Source: Deltaproteobacteria bacterium
Lineage (GTDB): Bacteria; Desulfobacterota; Desulfobacteria; Desulfobacterales; Desulfosalsimonadaceae
Reading direction: 5' to 3'
NCBI GenBank assembly: GCA_024280875.1
Contig: JAJRPH010000459.1
Span: forward strand, 1-10,196
DNA length: 10,196 bases
Part shown: in pieces, positions 1-7,236 of the stretch
How positions within the stretch are numbered: the stretch's first letter is position 1
How the letters are laid out: every line of letters starts with the position of its first letter
The notes under the pieces: model-generated
Seen by the model: the letters and a program-made list of their open reading frames with translations, nothing else
What the model was told of the DNA's origin: nothing
Databases searched by the model: none
Position numbers and translations under genes: made by a program

Positions 1-2297
1 CTTGCGGTTAAGGCAGCTGAAAAATTATATCCGGCAAGCGCTGCCCGTCCCTGGAGGTCAATAGAACCGTGATCGACCTGGTTGAGGTGATACACAATCT
101 CAAAAATATTCTGCTCAATCTGCTTTTTATTTTTTTGTGACAGGAGTGCAAGTCCAATACCCTGGTGATACCTGTTTCGTGTCTCTTCATGCATAAGCAT
201 GTAGGCGGCATCCCGGACCCGGTCATGGGCAAACTTTATCCCTTCATCTGTCGAGATCAGCAGCCCTTCTGAAATTGCCTGGGCAAGGACTTCAGATACT
301 TCGGCATAAGATTTGTCCGCCACCTTTCCGATCAGATCCGGGTCAAATTTAACACCGATGCAGGCGGCAGTTTGAATGATTGCCAGGACATTTTCAGGCA
401 GTCTCTGCAAATGAAGCGCCATAAAATCCGCGAGGTTTTCCGTGATATCGGCCTGGGCGATTGCCGGGAGGTTAAATTGCCAGGTACCGTCAAATACGAT
501 ATGCCTTTTTTCATAAAGGGTTTTGATAAACTGGAAGACAAAAAAAGGGTTGCCCCCGGTTTTTTTTCTGACAAGCTTTGACAGCTCAAGGGCGGTATCC
601 GGTGATAACGAAAGCATATCCGCCACCAGCAGGTTAACCGGTTCCTGATCCAGCGGGGCCATGTGAATTAAATCCCAGTGGATGTTCAGGGATTTGAGGG
701 CATCCGTGAGAAAATACTCTGGTCGTGATTTTTGCAAATCGGTTTCACGGTAAGCTCCGATCAGCAGACAATGTTTTAATGGGGATTCTTTCAGCATGCT
801 TTCCAGAAAGATCAGGCTGGCATTATCCGCCCATTGGAGATTGTCCAGAAAAATAACCAGCGGATGATCAGCGGTGGCGAACAGCGAGATAAACCGGTTA
901 AATACAACGTGAATTTTTTCCGACCCCAGTGTCGATAGTTCAGGGTCGGCCGGAGGCAATCCGGTAATCGACTCCATTTCCGGAATGAATCCGGCAATGG
1001 CACGGCAGTCATCCCCCAGTTCTTTAAGCAACGCATCCCGCCAAAGAAGAATATCGGTTTCCTCCATGGTCAGGATTTGCCTGATAAGGTCTCTGAATCC
1101 TATCATCAAGGGAGCATAGGGGATTTCCTGTTTCAATCGGTCGAATTCACTGGAAATAAAGAATCCGTTTTTATGTCGAACCGGAAGTAAAAGTTCCTCA
1201 ACCAGACGGGATTTTCCAATCCCGGAGTTTCCGGTCAGCAGCAAAACTTCCAGGCCGCCCCTGGCAGTTCGTTCAAAGGTGTTCAGGAGCTTTTTAATTT
1301 CCGGGTCTCTGCCATAAATCTTTTGCGGAATTTTCAGTTTAGTGGCGATGTCCGCCTGTCCGATTTCAAAATCAATGATTTTTGTTTGCAGCTGTTCCCG
1401 GCATTTTTTAAGGTCCGCCAGTAACCCGAATTCGCTTTGATAACGGTCTTCAGGGTTTTTCTCCATTAGTTTCAGGATTATTTCTGAAATAACACCAGGG
1501 ATATCAGGATTAATCCGGTCCGGGGCTTCCGGGGCCTTTGCAATATGGGCATGCACCATTTGTATAGCATCATCTGTTTCAAACGGCAGGGAGCCGGTAA
1601 GCATCTGATAAAAAGTCACGCCCAGAGAGTAAAAATCGGTTCTAAAGTCAATGGATCGGTTGGTCCGCCCGGTTTGTTCCGGTGCGATATAGGCCAGGTT
1701 GCCGGATGATATGTTTTTAATCCCGGATAGTTTATAGTGGCTGGTATGCCTTTGGGCATTCGCAAAATCAATGATCACCACCCGGCCGGTTTTCGCATTC
1801 CAGATAATGTTTTCAGGCTGGATCTGCTGGTGAATTACCCCGGCGAAGTGCAGTTTTTCAATGAGTATTGTCAGCGGGATTCCAATGGAAAGAAAGTCCG
1901 CAATGGGATCATTGGTCGGATCATTCCCGCCGGATGCGGATAAGACATTTTTCCGGGTACTGTCCGGACATATTTTCTGAACAGTGTCGGACAGTAAACA
2001 ACCGTCAATGAATTTCAGGATCATTGCCGGGCCGTAAGCGGTTGTCTCCATTTTAAGGGGACGGGGAATACCGTCAATATCCGATAATCCCTTCATTAAT
2101 TCATATTCGTTTTTAAAGCGGGAGATATCAGCACTTGAGAGTTGTTTCTTTTTTAAAAACCGGATGATGACTTTTCGGTGTTGATCAAGATCATGCCCGA
2201 TAAAAAACAGAGAGAGGCTGCTTTTGTACAGCAGCTTGCCAATCTGGTAGCCGGGAAGGGGAGCATTTGGTTTTGTCGACAGTGCTTCCATTGTCAT
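1..2297 (-). CDS. Protein-kinase-fold / AAA_16 ATPase signalling protein, N-terminal 765 residues (partial, probable pseudokinase)
   Basis: The frame is open from the ATG at 2297 to the left edge with no stop, so the C-terminus lies outside the window. Residues about 15-270 form a Ser/Thr-kinase-like domain; its activation-segment end, APEQTGRTNRS followed by YSLGVTFYQMLTG, is characteristic of the trifunctional kinase/ATPase/histidine-kinase family. Catalytic positions are degraded: R46 (VIIR) replaces the VAIK lysine, there is no glycine-rich loop, HRD is HQQ (156-158), and DFG is DFA (177-179). IPQKIYGRD then leads into an AAA_16/STAND ATPase with Walker A GNSGIGKS (K362), Walker B LVIFLDNLQWAD (D485), GAYRETDL and KTGGNPFF. 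FAHDRVRDAAY and a helical region follow. Family members usually continue through repeats and GAF to a histidine kinase, which cannot be seen here. In-frame ATGs occur at 2297 and 2291, an in-frame TGA lies at 2355-2357, and no strong Shine-Dalgarno is present. Probably a cytoplasmic signalling protein; its signal is unknown. Confidence 0.9.
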   Translation of the reverse strand, partial: MTMEALSTKPNAPLPGYQIGKLLYKSSLSLFFIGHDLDQHRKVIIRFLKKKQLSSADISRFKNEYELMKGLSDIDGIPRPLKMETTAYGPAMILKFIDGCLLSDTVQKICPDSTRKNVLSASGGNDPTNDPIADFLSIGIPLTILIEKLHFAGVIHQQIQPENIIWNAKTGRVVIIDFANAQRHTSHYKLSGIKNISSGNLAYIAPEQTGRTNRSIDFRTDFYSLGVTFYQMLTGSLPFETDDAIQMVHAHIAKAPEAPDRINPDIPGVISEIILKLMEKNPEDRYQSEFGLLADLKKCREQLQTKIIDFEIGQADIATKLKIPQKIYGRDPEIKKLLNTFERTARGGLEVLLLTGNSGIGKSRLVEELLLPVRHKNGFFISSEFDRLKQEIPYAPLMIGFRDLIRQILTMEETDILLWRDALLKELGDDCRAIAGFIPEMESITGLPPADPELSTLGSEKIHVVFNRFISLFATADHPLVIFLDNLQWADNASLIFLESMLKESPLKHCLLIGAYRETDLQKSRPEYFLTDALKSLNIHWDLIHMAPLDQEPVNLLVADMLSLSPDTALELSKLVRKKTGGNPFFVFQFIKTLYEKRHIVFDGTWQFNLPAIAQADITENLADFMALHLQRLPENVLAIIQTAACIGVKFDPDLIGKVADKSYAEVSEVLAQAISEGLLISTDEGIKFAHDRVRDAAYMLMHEETRNRYHQGIGLALLSQKNKKQIEQNIFEIVYHLNQVDHGSIDLQGRAALAGYNFSAALTA

Positions 2298-2389
2298 TCT
2301 ATGTGGAGACTTAAATAATAAATTATTAAAACCTAATGTATTTTTGCATAAAATTCAAATAGTTTTTGATTTGATCCGAACGGCTTCGA
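2298..2389. other. AT-rich gap between thioesterase and kinase-like gene
   Basis: These 92 bases separate two minus-strand genes. They are very AT-rich and hold no obvious GC-rich terminator hairpin, so readthrough from the thioesterase into the kinase-like gene is possible. A minus-strand TTGAAT with a poorly matched -10 could be a promoter, but it is too weak to call. No Shine-Dalgarno stands out before the ATG at 2297. Confidence 0.5.
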
Positions 2390-2812
2390 TTAAACCGGTT
2401 TTATTTTTATTTTCAATTTTTCGGCAAATTTTTTCGCATCAATAATAAAGCGCTCATGGGTCCCGTTACAGATGGGGTCCACCCCGTCATGGGCATCAAA
2501 TTCAAAGGACAGTTTTTTGCCGGTCACGGCAACCAGGCGCACCGTAACCGTTGTAATGAAACCGGGCGGGGTGGCGGCCGTGTGATTTAAATTAATCCCG
2601 ATGCCCACGCTCTGTTCTTCCGGCCAGTCAATATGGGGGTTGATTGCCTGGATACAGGTCCATTCAATTAATCCGACCAGAAAACCGGTGGCAAATACCT
2701 GCGGCATTTTCTGGAATTCAGCCGCTTCCGGGTACAGGTAGGGAACCGTCTTGGATTCCGGAACCGTGTATGTAAACTCATGGATAATTCCGGCCGTCAA
2801 TGAATCTTTCAT
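2390..2812 (-). CDS. Hotdog-fold acyl-CoA thioesterase, FlK (fluoroacetyl-CoA thioesterase)-like
   Basis: This 140-residue protein aligns almost end to end, from memory, with Streptomyces cattleya FlK: TVxxLYPE near the start, VFATGFLVGLIEW in the middle, HTAATPPG, then AHDGVD and GTHER near the end. FlK hydrolyses fluoroacetyl-CoA using Thr42, Glu50 and His76. The equivalents here are T42, E50 and H77, one residue later because of a small insertion. The hydrophobic lid residue Phe36 of FlK is Met36 here, while F33 is kept, so a different small acyl-CoA substrate is likely. The family is cytoplasmic, with no signal peptide, and family length is about 140 residues. The start is supported by AAAGGA at 2819-2824, seven bases before the ATG. 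It lies 92 bases upstream of the kinase-like gene on the same strand and is divergent from tex. The thioesterase call is firm; the substrate is unknown. Confidence 0.9.
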   Translation of the reverse strand: MKDSLTAGIIHEFTYTVPESKTVPYLYPEAAEFQKMPQVFATGFLVGLIEWTCIQAINPHIDWPEEQSVGIGINLNHTAATPPGFITTVTVRLVAVTGKKLSFEFDAHDGVDPICNGTHERFIIDAKKFAEKLKIKIKPV

Positions 2813-2973
2813 GAATCGTCCTTTCGTTGTCGTTGTTTAAAAGCCTGTTAAGTGATATTTATTCAAAGGGGCTCATATATTCGCATATAATACTCAAATA
2901 TCAAATAATTAATTGTCTTTTTCCTGGCGGCAAGACGGTTTATTGGTATTAACTTGTATGCAGATGAGTATTC

Positions 2974-3002
2974 TTGACAAATACAGGTCCGGTGGGTATT
3001 TT
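2974..3002 (+). promoter_or_regulatory. Sigma70-like promoter for tex
   Basis: A perfect -35 box TTGACA (2974-2979) is followed after exactly 17 bases by TATTTT (2997-3002), which matches four of six positions of the -10 consensus. It sits in the 260-base divergent region between the thioesterase and tex and points toward tex. Predicted transcription would begin around 3009, giving a leader of about 65 bases to the ATG at 3073. The opposite-strand promoter for the thioesterase should lie in the AT-rich part around 2860-2920, but no convincing pair of boxes is seen there. Confidence 0.55.
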
Positions 3003-3072
3003 GCTGCGGACAAACCGTGAACTTTAAATTGTGTCCATGAACACTGATAATAAACTAAAAAAACAGGATCTC

Positions 3073-5406
3073 ATGTCAAACAACATTTTTATTTCAAAAA
3101 TCGCAGAGGAACAGGGGATTAGCCGCCACCAGGTACAGGCAGTTGCCGACCTGCTGGCAGAAGGTTCAACCATCCCATTTATTGCACGTTACCGGAAAGA
3201 GGCCACCGGAAGTCTGGATGAAGTTGTCGTTACTCTTGTCCGGGACCGGCTGAACCAGTTGCAGGAACTGGCGGATACGCGGGAAATGATTCTCAACTCC
3301 CTTGAAAAACACGGGCATCTGACCGATGAGCTGAAGCAAAAAGTTCTTGCCGCGGATTCCATGGCCGTGCTCGCAGATATTTACCTGCCGTATAAACCCA
3401 AGCGGCGGACCAAAGCGACAATTGCCAGGGAAAAAGGCCTGGAGCCGCTGGCCCTGATTATTTTTGAGCAGAACGGTGTTGAGCCTGAGCCTGCGGCAGA
3501 GCCGTTTGTTGATTCCGACAAAGGTGTTGAATCGGTTGAAGAGGCCCTGTCCGGTGCCAGAGATATTATTGCGGAAACCATTAACGAGACTGAAGACGCC
3601 CGGGCAAAGATGCGGGAGCTTTTCTTTTCCAAGGCAACGGTCGCCGGCCGGGTGGGTAAGGGGATGGAGGAAAAAGGGGCAAAATACCGGGATTATTTTG
3701 ACTGGAATGAACCGGTGGCAAAGGTTCCTTCTCACAGAATGCTGGCCATGCGGCGTGGGGAAAGTGAAGATGTCCTGATATTGCGAATACTGCCGGAAGA
3801 GGAAGACGCGATTGGGATACTTGAAGAATTATTTGTGACAGGCGACGGGGGTGATGCCGAACAAGTTCGGGTGGCGGTAAAAGATTCTTATAAGCGGCTT
3901 TTGTCTCGGTCCATGGAAACGGAAACACGCTTAAACGCCAAGGAAAAAGCGGATGAAGAGGCCATTCGGGTATTTGTGGAAAATCTGCGCCAGCTTTTGC
4001 TGTCCCCTCCTTTAGGTGCCAAACGGGTCATGGGAATTGATCCGGGATTCCGGACCGGATGCAAGGTGGTCTGCCTGGACCGCCAGGGAAAGCTGCTACA
4101 TTATGATACGGTTTTTCCCCATATGTCCGATAAAAGGACCCTTGAAGAAACAGCCAAAATCAAGACGTTGTGCGAACAGTTTGAAATCGAGGCTATTGCC
4201 GTGGGAAACGGTACGGCCGGCCGTGAGACAGAAGCCTTTGTCAAAGCAGTTCCGTTTGAAAGGCCGATTCAGGTCATCATGGTAAATGAGAGCGGGGCCT
4301 CTATTTATTCGGCTTCCGAAGTGGCCCGCGAAGAATTCCCGGATCATGATCTGACGGTTCGCGGCTCAGTATCCATCGGCCGGCGGCTGATGGACCCGCT
4401 GGCGGAACTGGTTAAAATCGATGCCAAATCCATCGGTGTCGGGCAGTATCAGCATGATGTGGACCAAATCGCGTTAAAACAATCGCTGGATGATGTGGTC
4501 ATGAGTTGTGTGAACGGCGTGGGAGTTGATTTAAACAGGGCCAGCGCTCAGCTGCTGACCTATGTGTCCGGCCTGAATGCAGGAGTGGCGAAAAATATTA
4601 TCGCATATCGTGAAAAAAACGGAACGTTTACGTCCCGAAAGCAGCTATTGGATGTGCCGCGCCTGGGTCCGGTGGCGTTTGTTCAGTGTGCGGGGTTTTT
4701 GAGGATTCCGGACGGTGAAAACCCTTTAGACGGAAGCGCCGTGCATCCTGAAAGTTATCATATTGTAGATGCCATGGCAAAAGACCTCGACTCTACGGTG
4801 GAAGATATTATCAAAAAGTCGGAAATCCGGAACCGGATTGATATTTCTAAATACGCTACCGATACAGTCGGCCTCCCAACGTTAAAAGACATCATGGAAG
4901 AACTGGCAAAACCGGGGAGGGATCCTCGGGAAAAATTTGAAAAATTTGCTTTTGCGGACGGGGTTGAAAAGATTCAGGATTTAAAACCGGGAATGAAGAT
5001 TCCCGGAATTGTAACCAATATCACCGCCTTCGGTGCATTTGTGGATGTGGGTGTGCATCAGGACGGCCTGGTTCACATCAGTCAGATGGCCGACCGGTTT
5101 GTGAAAAATCCGGCGGACATTATCAAGGTACAGCAGAAAGTCAAAGTTACCGTCCTTGAAGTCGATATAGAACGAAAGCGGATTTCGCTTTCAATGAAAA
5201 CAGATGCCGGGCAGTCCAATGCCGAAAGTCCCGCGATTGACAAAAAGAAATCGGCAGTTAAAAAAGCAGCGTCGAAGTCCGCCACGCCGGTCAGAAATTC
5301 GGGGAAAATTCGTAAAAACAACCGGGATAAAAATTTAGGAAAAAATAAAAAAACTTCTTATAGTAGTCCGTTCGCAGAAGCTCTGCTTAAGAGCGGGTTA
5401 AAGTAA
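3073..5406 (+). CDS. tex: Tex family S1-domain nucleic-acid-binding protein
   Basis: A 777-residue cytoplasmic protein matching Tex/YhgF, a conserved nucleic-acid-binding factor linked to transcription and RNA metabolism. The N-terminal helical region has the family landmark IPFIARYRKEATGSLDE. A YqgF/RNase H-like domain begins at about residue 318 with VMGIDPGFRTG (D323), and GVGQYQHDVDQ follows. A helix-hairpin-helix region lies at about 497-545 (YVSGLNAGVAKNII through LLDVPRLGP). An S1 RNA-binding domain spans about 639-709 (GIVTNITAFGAFVDVG through RISLSMK). A Lys/Ser-rich tail of 68 residues ends in SPFAEALLKSGLK. Length agrees with the family (about 770-790). The frame also contains GTG at 3031 and ATG at 3037, but the ATG at 3073 was chosen because AGGA precedes it and homologues start only a few residues before KIAEE. 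RhlB and Uup genes follow on the same strand. Confidence 0.95.
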   Translation: MSNNIFISKIAEEQGISRHQVQAVADLLAEGSTIPFIARYRKEATGSLDEVVVTLVRDRLNQLQELADTREMILNSLEKHGHLTDELKQKVLAADSMAVLADIYLPYKPKRRTKATIAREKGLEPLALIIFEQNGVEPEPAAEPFVDSDKGVESVEEALSGARDIIAETINETEDARAKMRELFFSKATVAGRVGKGMEEKGAKYRDYFDWNEPVAKVPSHRMLAMRRGESEDVLILRILPEEEDAIGILEELFVTGDGGDAEQVRVAVKDSYKRLLSRSMETETRLNAKEKADEEAIRVFVENLRQLLLSPPLGAKRVMGIDPGFRTGCKVVCLDRQGKLLHYDTVFPHMSDKRTLEETAKIKTLCEQFEIEAIAVGNGTAGRETEAFVKAVPFERPIQVIMVNESGASIYSASEVAREEFPDHDLTVRGSVSIGRRLMDPLAELVKIDAKSIGVGQYQHDVDQIALKQSLDDVVMSCVNGVGVDLNRASAQLLTYVSGLNAGVAKNIIAYREKNGTFTSRKQLLDVPRLGPVAFVQCAGFLRIPDGENPLDGSAVHPESYHIVDAMAKDLDSTVEDIIKKSEIRNRIDISKYATDTVGLPTLKDIMEELAKPGRDPREKFEKFAFADGVEKIQDLKPGMKIPGIVTNITAFGAFVDVGVHQDGLVHISQMADRFVKNPADIIKVQQKVKVTVLEVDIERKRISLSMKTDAGQSNAESPAIDKKKSAVKKAASKSATPVRNSGKIRKNNRDKNLGKNKKTSYSSPFAEALLKSGLK

Positions 5407-5607
5407 AATCATTGATGTATTCGTAAAAATAACACTCGCGCTTTTGTTTATTACCTGATATTAATAGAAAATATTATTTTATTGGGACGAAATTACCGGA
5501 GAGTCATAACGTCTGCATAAGCATACTGATCCTTAGAGGACCGGTATGTCAGGAGCGGTTTGAAATTTCCGGCAAAAAGGAGAATTTTCTGAAAAGAACA
5601 TAAGCCT
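5407..5607 (+). other. Intergenic leader upstream of the RhlB-type helicase
   Basis: No gene is seen in these 201 bases. The first part is AT-rich; TAATA-GAAAA-TATTA (5462-5476) followed by a short T-run is an all-AT five-pair stem, too weak to call a terminator for tex. A TATTAT at 5472-5477 could be a -10 element, but its -35 partner is poor. The second part holds the hairpin annotated separately and an isolated AAGGAG at 5577-5582, which is 25 bases before the helicase ATG. Confidence 0.5.
5521..5549 (+). promoter_or_regulatory. Leader hairpin before the helicase gene
   Basis: The arms 5522-5533 and 5537-5548 pair as CATACTGATCCT against AGGACCGGTATG around a three-base loop. Of the twelve opposed positions, ten are Watson-Crick, one is T-G (5527-5543) and one is an A-C mismatch (5529-5541). 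A further G-T pair (5521-5549) can close the base. No T-run follows, so it does not look like a terminator. It lies about 60 bases upstream of the helicase start, in what should be transcribed leader, and could act on RNA stability or translation. The structure is seen directly; any function is inferred. Confidence 0.45.
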
Positions 5608-7137
5608 ATGAAAAATCAATCAAAACCAGAGCAATTAAAATCAGAACAATCAAAGTCGGATCAACCGAAAAGAAGAAATCGTAGACCAGCAAAAAAAAGA
5701 AGAAAAGATACCCGGCAGAAAGAAGTAGATTACGAGCAGGAAAATATGCCGGTCGATGATCCGTGGTCGGTTTCCCGATTCAAGGTACCGCCGGCTGAAG
5801 GCAAAACCCGATTCCACGATTTTGACCTGCCGGAATCCCTGTTGCATGGCATTTTTGATCTGGATTTTACCTACTGCACCCCGATCCAGGCCGAGATAAT
5901 GCCCAGTACGCTGTCCGGAAAAGATGCGTTCGGCAAAGCCCAGACCGGCACGGGGAAGACAGCTGCCTTTTTGATTACGGTGATGACCCATATCCTCAAT
6001 ACACCGATTCAGGGGAAAAGAAGCTCCGGTACCCCCCGGGTCCTGATCATTGCCCCCACCCGTGAACTGGTACTCCAGATATCAGAAGAAGCCCGGCAAA
6101 TTGGCAAATATTGTGGTTTGAAGATAGTTTCCGTTTTCGGCGGAATGGATTATGATAAACAGCGAAAGCTTCTGGCCGGCTCGCCGGTGGATATTATCGT
6201 GGCCACTCCCGGAAGACTGCTGGACTTTCAGCGCCGTCGTGATCTTAATTTGAAAAAAGTTGAAGTGCTCATCCTTGACGAGGCGGATCGTATGCTGGAT
6301 ATGGGATTTATCCCGGATGTCCGGAAAATAATTTACAGCACCCCGCCCAAGGAAAAACGCCAGACATTGCTTTTCAGCGCTACTTTAAGCGATGCGATCA
6401 CCCGGCTGGCAAACAGCTGGACCCGCAATCCGGTGACAGTTGAAATCGAACCGGAACAGATTGCGGTGGATACCGTGGATCAGGTTGTTTATGTTGTAAC
6501 CGCCAAACAAAAATTTGCCCTGCTTTATAATGTCATTGCCCGGCAGAACCTGGAGCGGGTACTGATTTTCTGCAACCGCCGCGATGAAGTGAATCGGCTT
6601 GCCGAGATGCTGACCCGTTACGGGATGACTTGTTCGATTCTTACCGGTGATGTGCCGCAAATAAAACGGGTTCGCAGGCTCGAGGGATTCAAGACCGGAA
6701 AAATCCGAGTGATTGTTGCCACTGATGTGGTTGCAAGGGGAATCCATATTGAAGGCATGGATCATGTAATTAATTTCAAGCTGCCCCATGATCCTGAAGA
6801 CTACGTGCACCGGATAGGCCGCACCGGCCGGGCAGGGGCCACCGGCACGTCCATAAGTTTTGCTGATGACGATGACGCGTTTTATCTGCCCGATATAGAG
6901 GCATTTATGGGGCGGAAGCTGGATTGTATTGAACCTGAGGATGACTGGCTGATTATGCCTGAAGCTGTTCCGGTAAGCAAAAAGAGTAAATTCCGCCATC
7001 AGGGGAAAAAGCCCCCTTTCAAAAAAACTGGATCCCGGCCGACGAATTCGACCTCCAAAAAGCGGTACCGACCCAGCCGCCGTCCCAAAGCCGCTTCCGG
7101 GGATAAAGGCGCTTCATCTGAAAAAAAAGAAACCTAA
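5608..7137 (+). CDS. rhlB: DEAD-box ATP-dependent RNA helicase, RhlB-like
   Basis: A 509-residue protein with the full DEAD-box set. It has a Q-motif region (FHDFDLPESLLHGI, CTPIQAE), motif I AQTGTGKT (111-118), APTRELVLQ, TPGRLLDF, DEAD (224-227), SAT (257-259), LIFCNRRDEV, VATDVVARGIHI and HRIGRTGRAG (401 onward). EGKTRFHDFDL, the YCTPIQA context and TGDVPQ...RRLEGF resemble the RhlB proteins of Pseudomonas more than RhlE or CsdA. The role is ATP-driven RNA unwinding in the cytoplasm, in E. coli RhlB as part of the RNA degradosome. The first 46 residues and the last 45 or so are Lys/Arg-rich and low in complexity, likely disordered RNA-binding tails. The start has no good Shine-Dalgarno: AAGGAG lies 25 bases upstream and an in-frame TGA at 5590-5592 rules out an earlier start. 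ATG 5746 (M47), preceded by AGGAA, is a plausible alternative. The family call is firm; the RhlB assignment is somewhat less so. Confidence 0.93.
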   Translation: MKNQSKPEQLKSEQSKSDQPKRRNRRPAKKRRKDTRQKEVDYEQENMPVDDPWSVSRFKVPPAEGKTRFHDFDLPESLLHGIFDLDFTYCTPIQAEIMPSTLSGKDAFGKAQTGTGKTAAFLITVMTHILNTPIQGKRSSGTPRVLIIAPTRELVLQISEEARQIGKYCGLKIVSVFGGMDYDKQRKLLAGSPVDIIVATPGRLLDFQRRRDLNLKKVEVLILDEADRMLDMGFIPDVRKIIYSTPPKEKRQTLLFSATLSDAITRLANSWTRNPVTVEIEPEQIAVDTVDQVVYVVTAKQKFALLYNVIARQNLERVLIFCNRRDEVNRLAEMLTRYGMTCSILTGDVPQIKRVRRLEGFKTGKIRVIVATDVVARGIHIEGMDHVINFKLPHDPEDYVHRIGRTGRAGATGTSISFADDDDAFYLPDIEAFMGRKLDCIEPEDDWLIMPEAVPVSKKSKFRHQGKKPPFKKTGSRPTNSTSKKRYRPSRRPKAASGDKGASSEKKET

Positions 7138-7236
7138 GGGCTCGCTCAAAAACAACTAAATTTTTTCTTTATCGCCGATATGTGAGACCGGATACGTGAG
7201 AATCTCGTATTGTGCGGTATCTATTGTACAGGAAAT
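7138..7236 (+). other. Short gap between helicase and uup, with a direct repeat and hairpin
   Basis: These 99 bases contain a near-perfect 11-base direct repeat, GATATGTGAGA (7177-7187) and GATACGTGAGA (7191-7201), one base different and 14 bases apart. The second copy overlaps an imperfect inverted repeat (7192-7210) with arms ATACG and CGTAT. A T-rich stretch at 7160-7170 has no GC-rich stem before it, so no terminator is called and cotranscription of uup with the helicase is possible. Confidence 0.4.

Noticed and set aside
1737..1943. Plus-strand open frame of 68 codons inside the kinase-like gene
   Set aside because: It lies antisense within a well-conserved coding frame, with no recognisable protein features; a shadow.
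1959..1995. Inverted repeat CTGTCCG / CGGACAG, considered as an operator such as a LexA site
   Set aside because: It lies within the kinase-like coding frame, encodes ordinary residues there, and does not fit a known operator or promoter position.
3166..3735. Minus-strand open frame of 189 codons antisense to tex
   Set aside because: The translated product is low in plausibility (many Pro, Phe and Arg), and the opposite strand encodes conserved Tex motifs throughout.
5462..5480. TAATA-TATTA stem with T-run as a tex terminator
   Set aside because: Only five A-T pairs and an interrupted T-run; too weak to support.
6385..6999. Minus-strand open frame of 204 codons antisense to the helicase
   Set aside because: It overlaps the conserved helicase motifs on the plus strand and has no family resemblance; a shadow.
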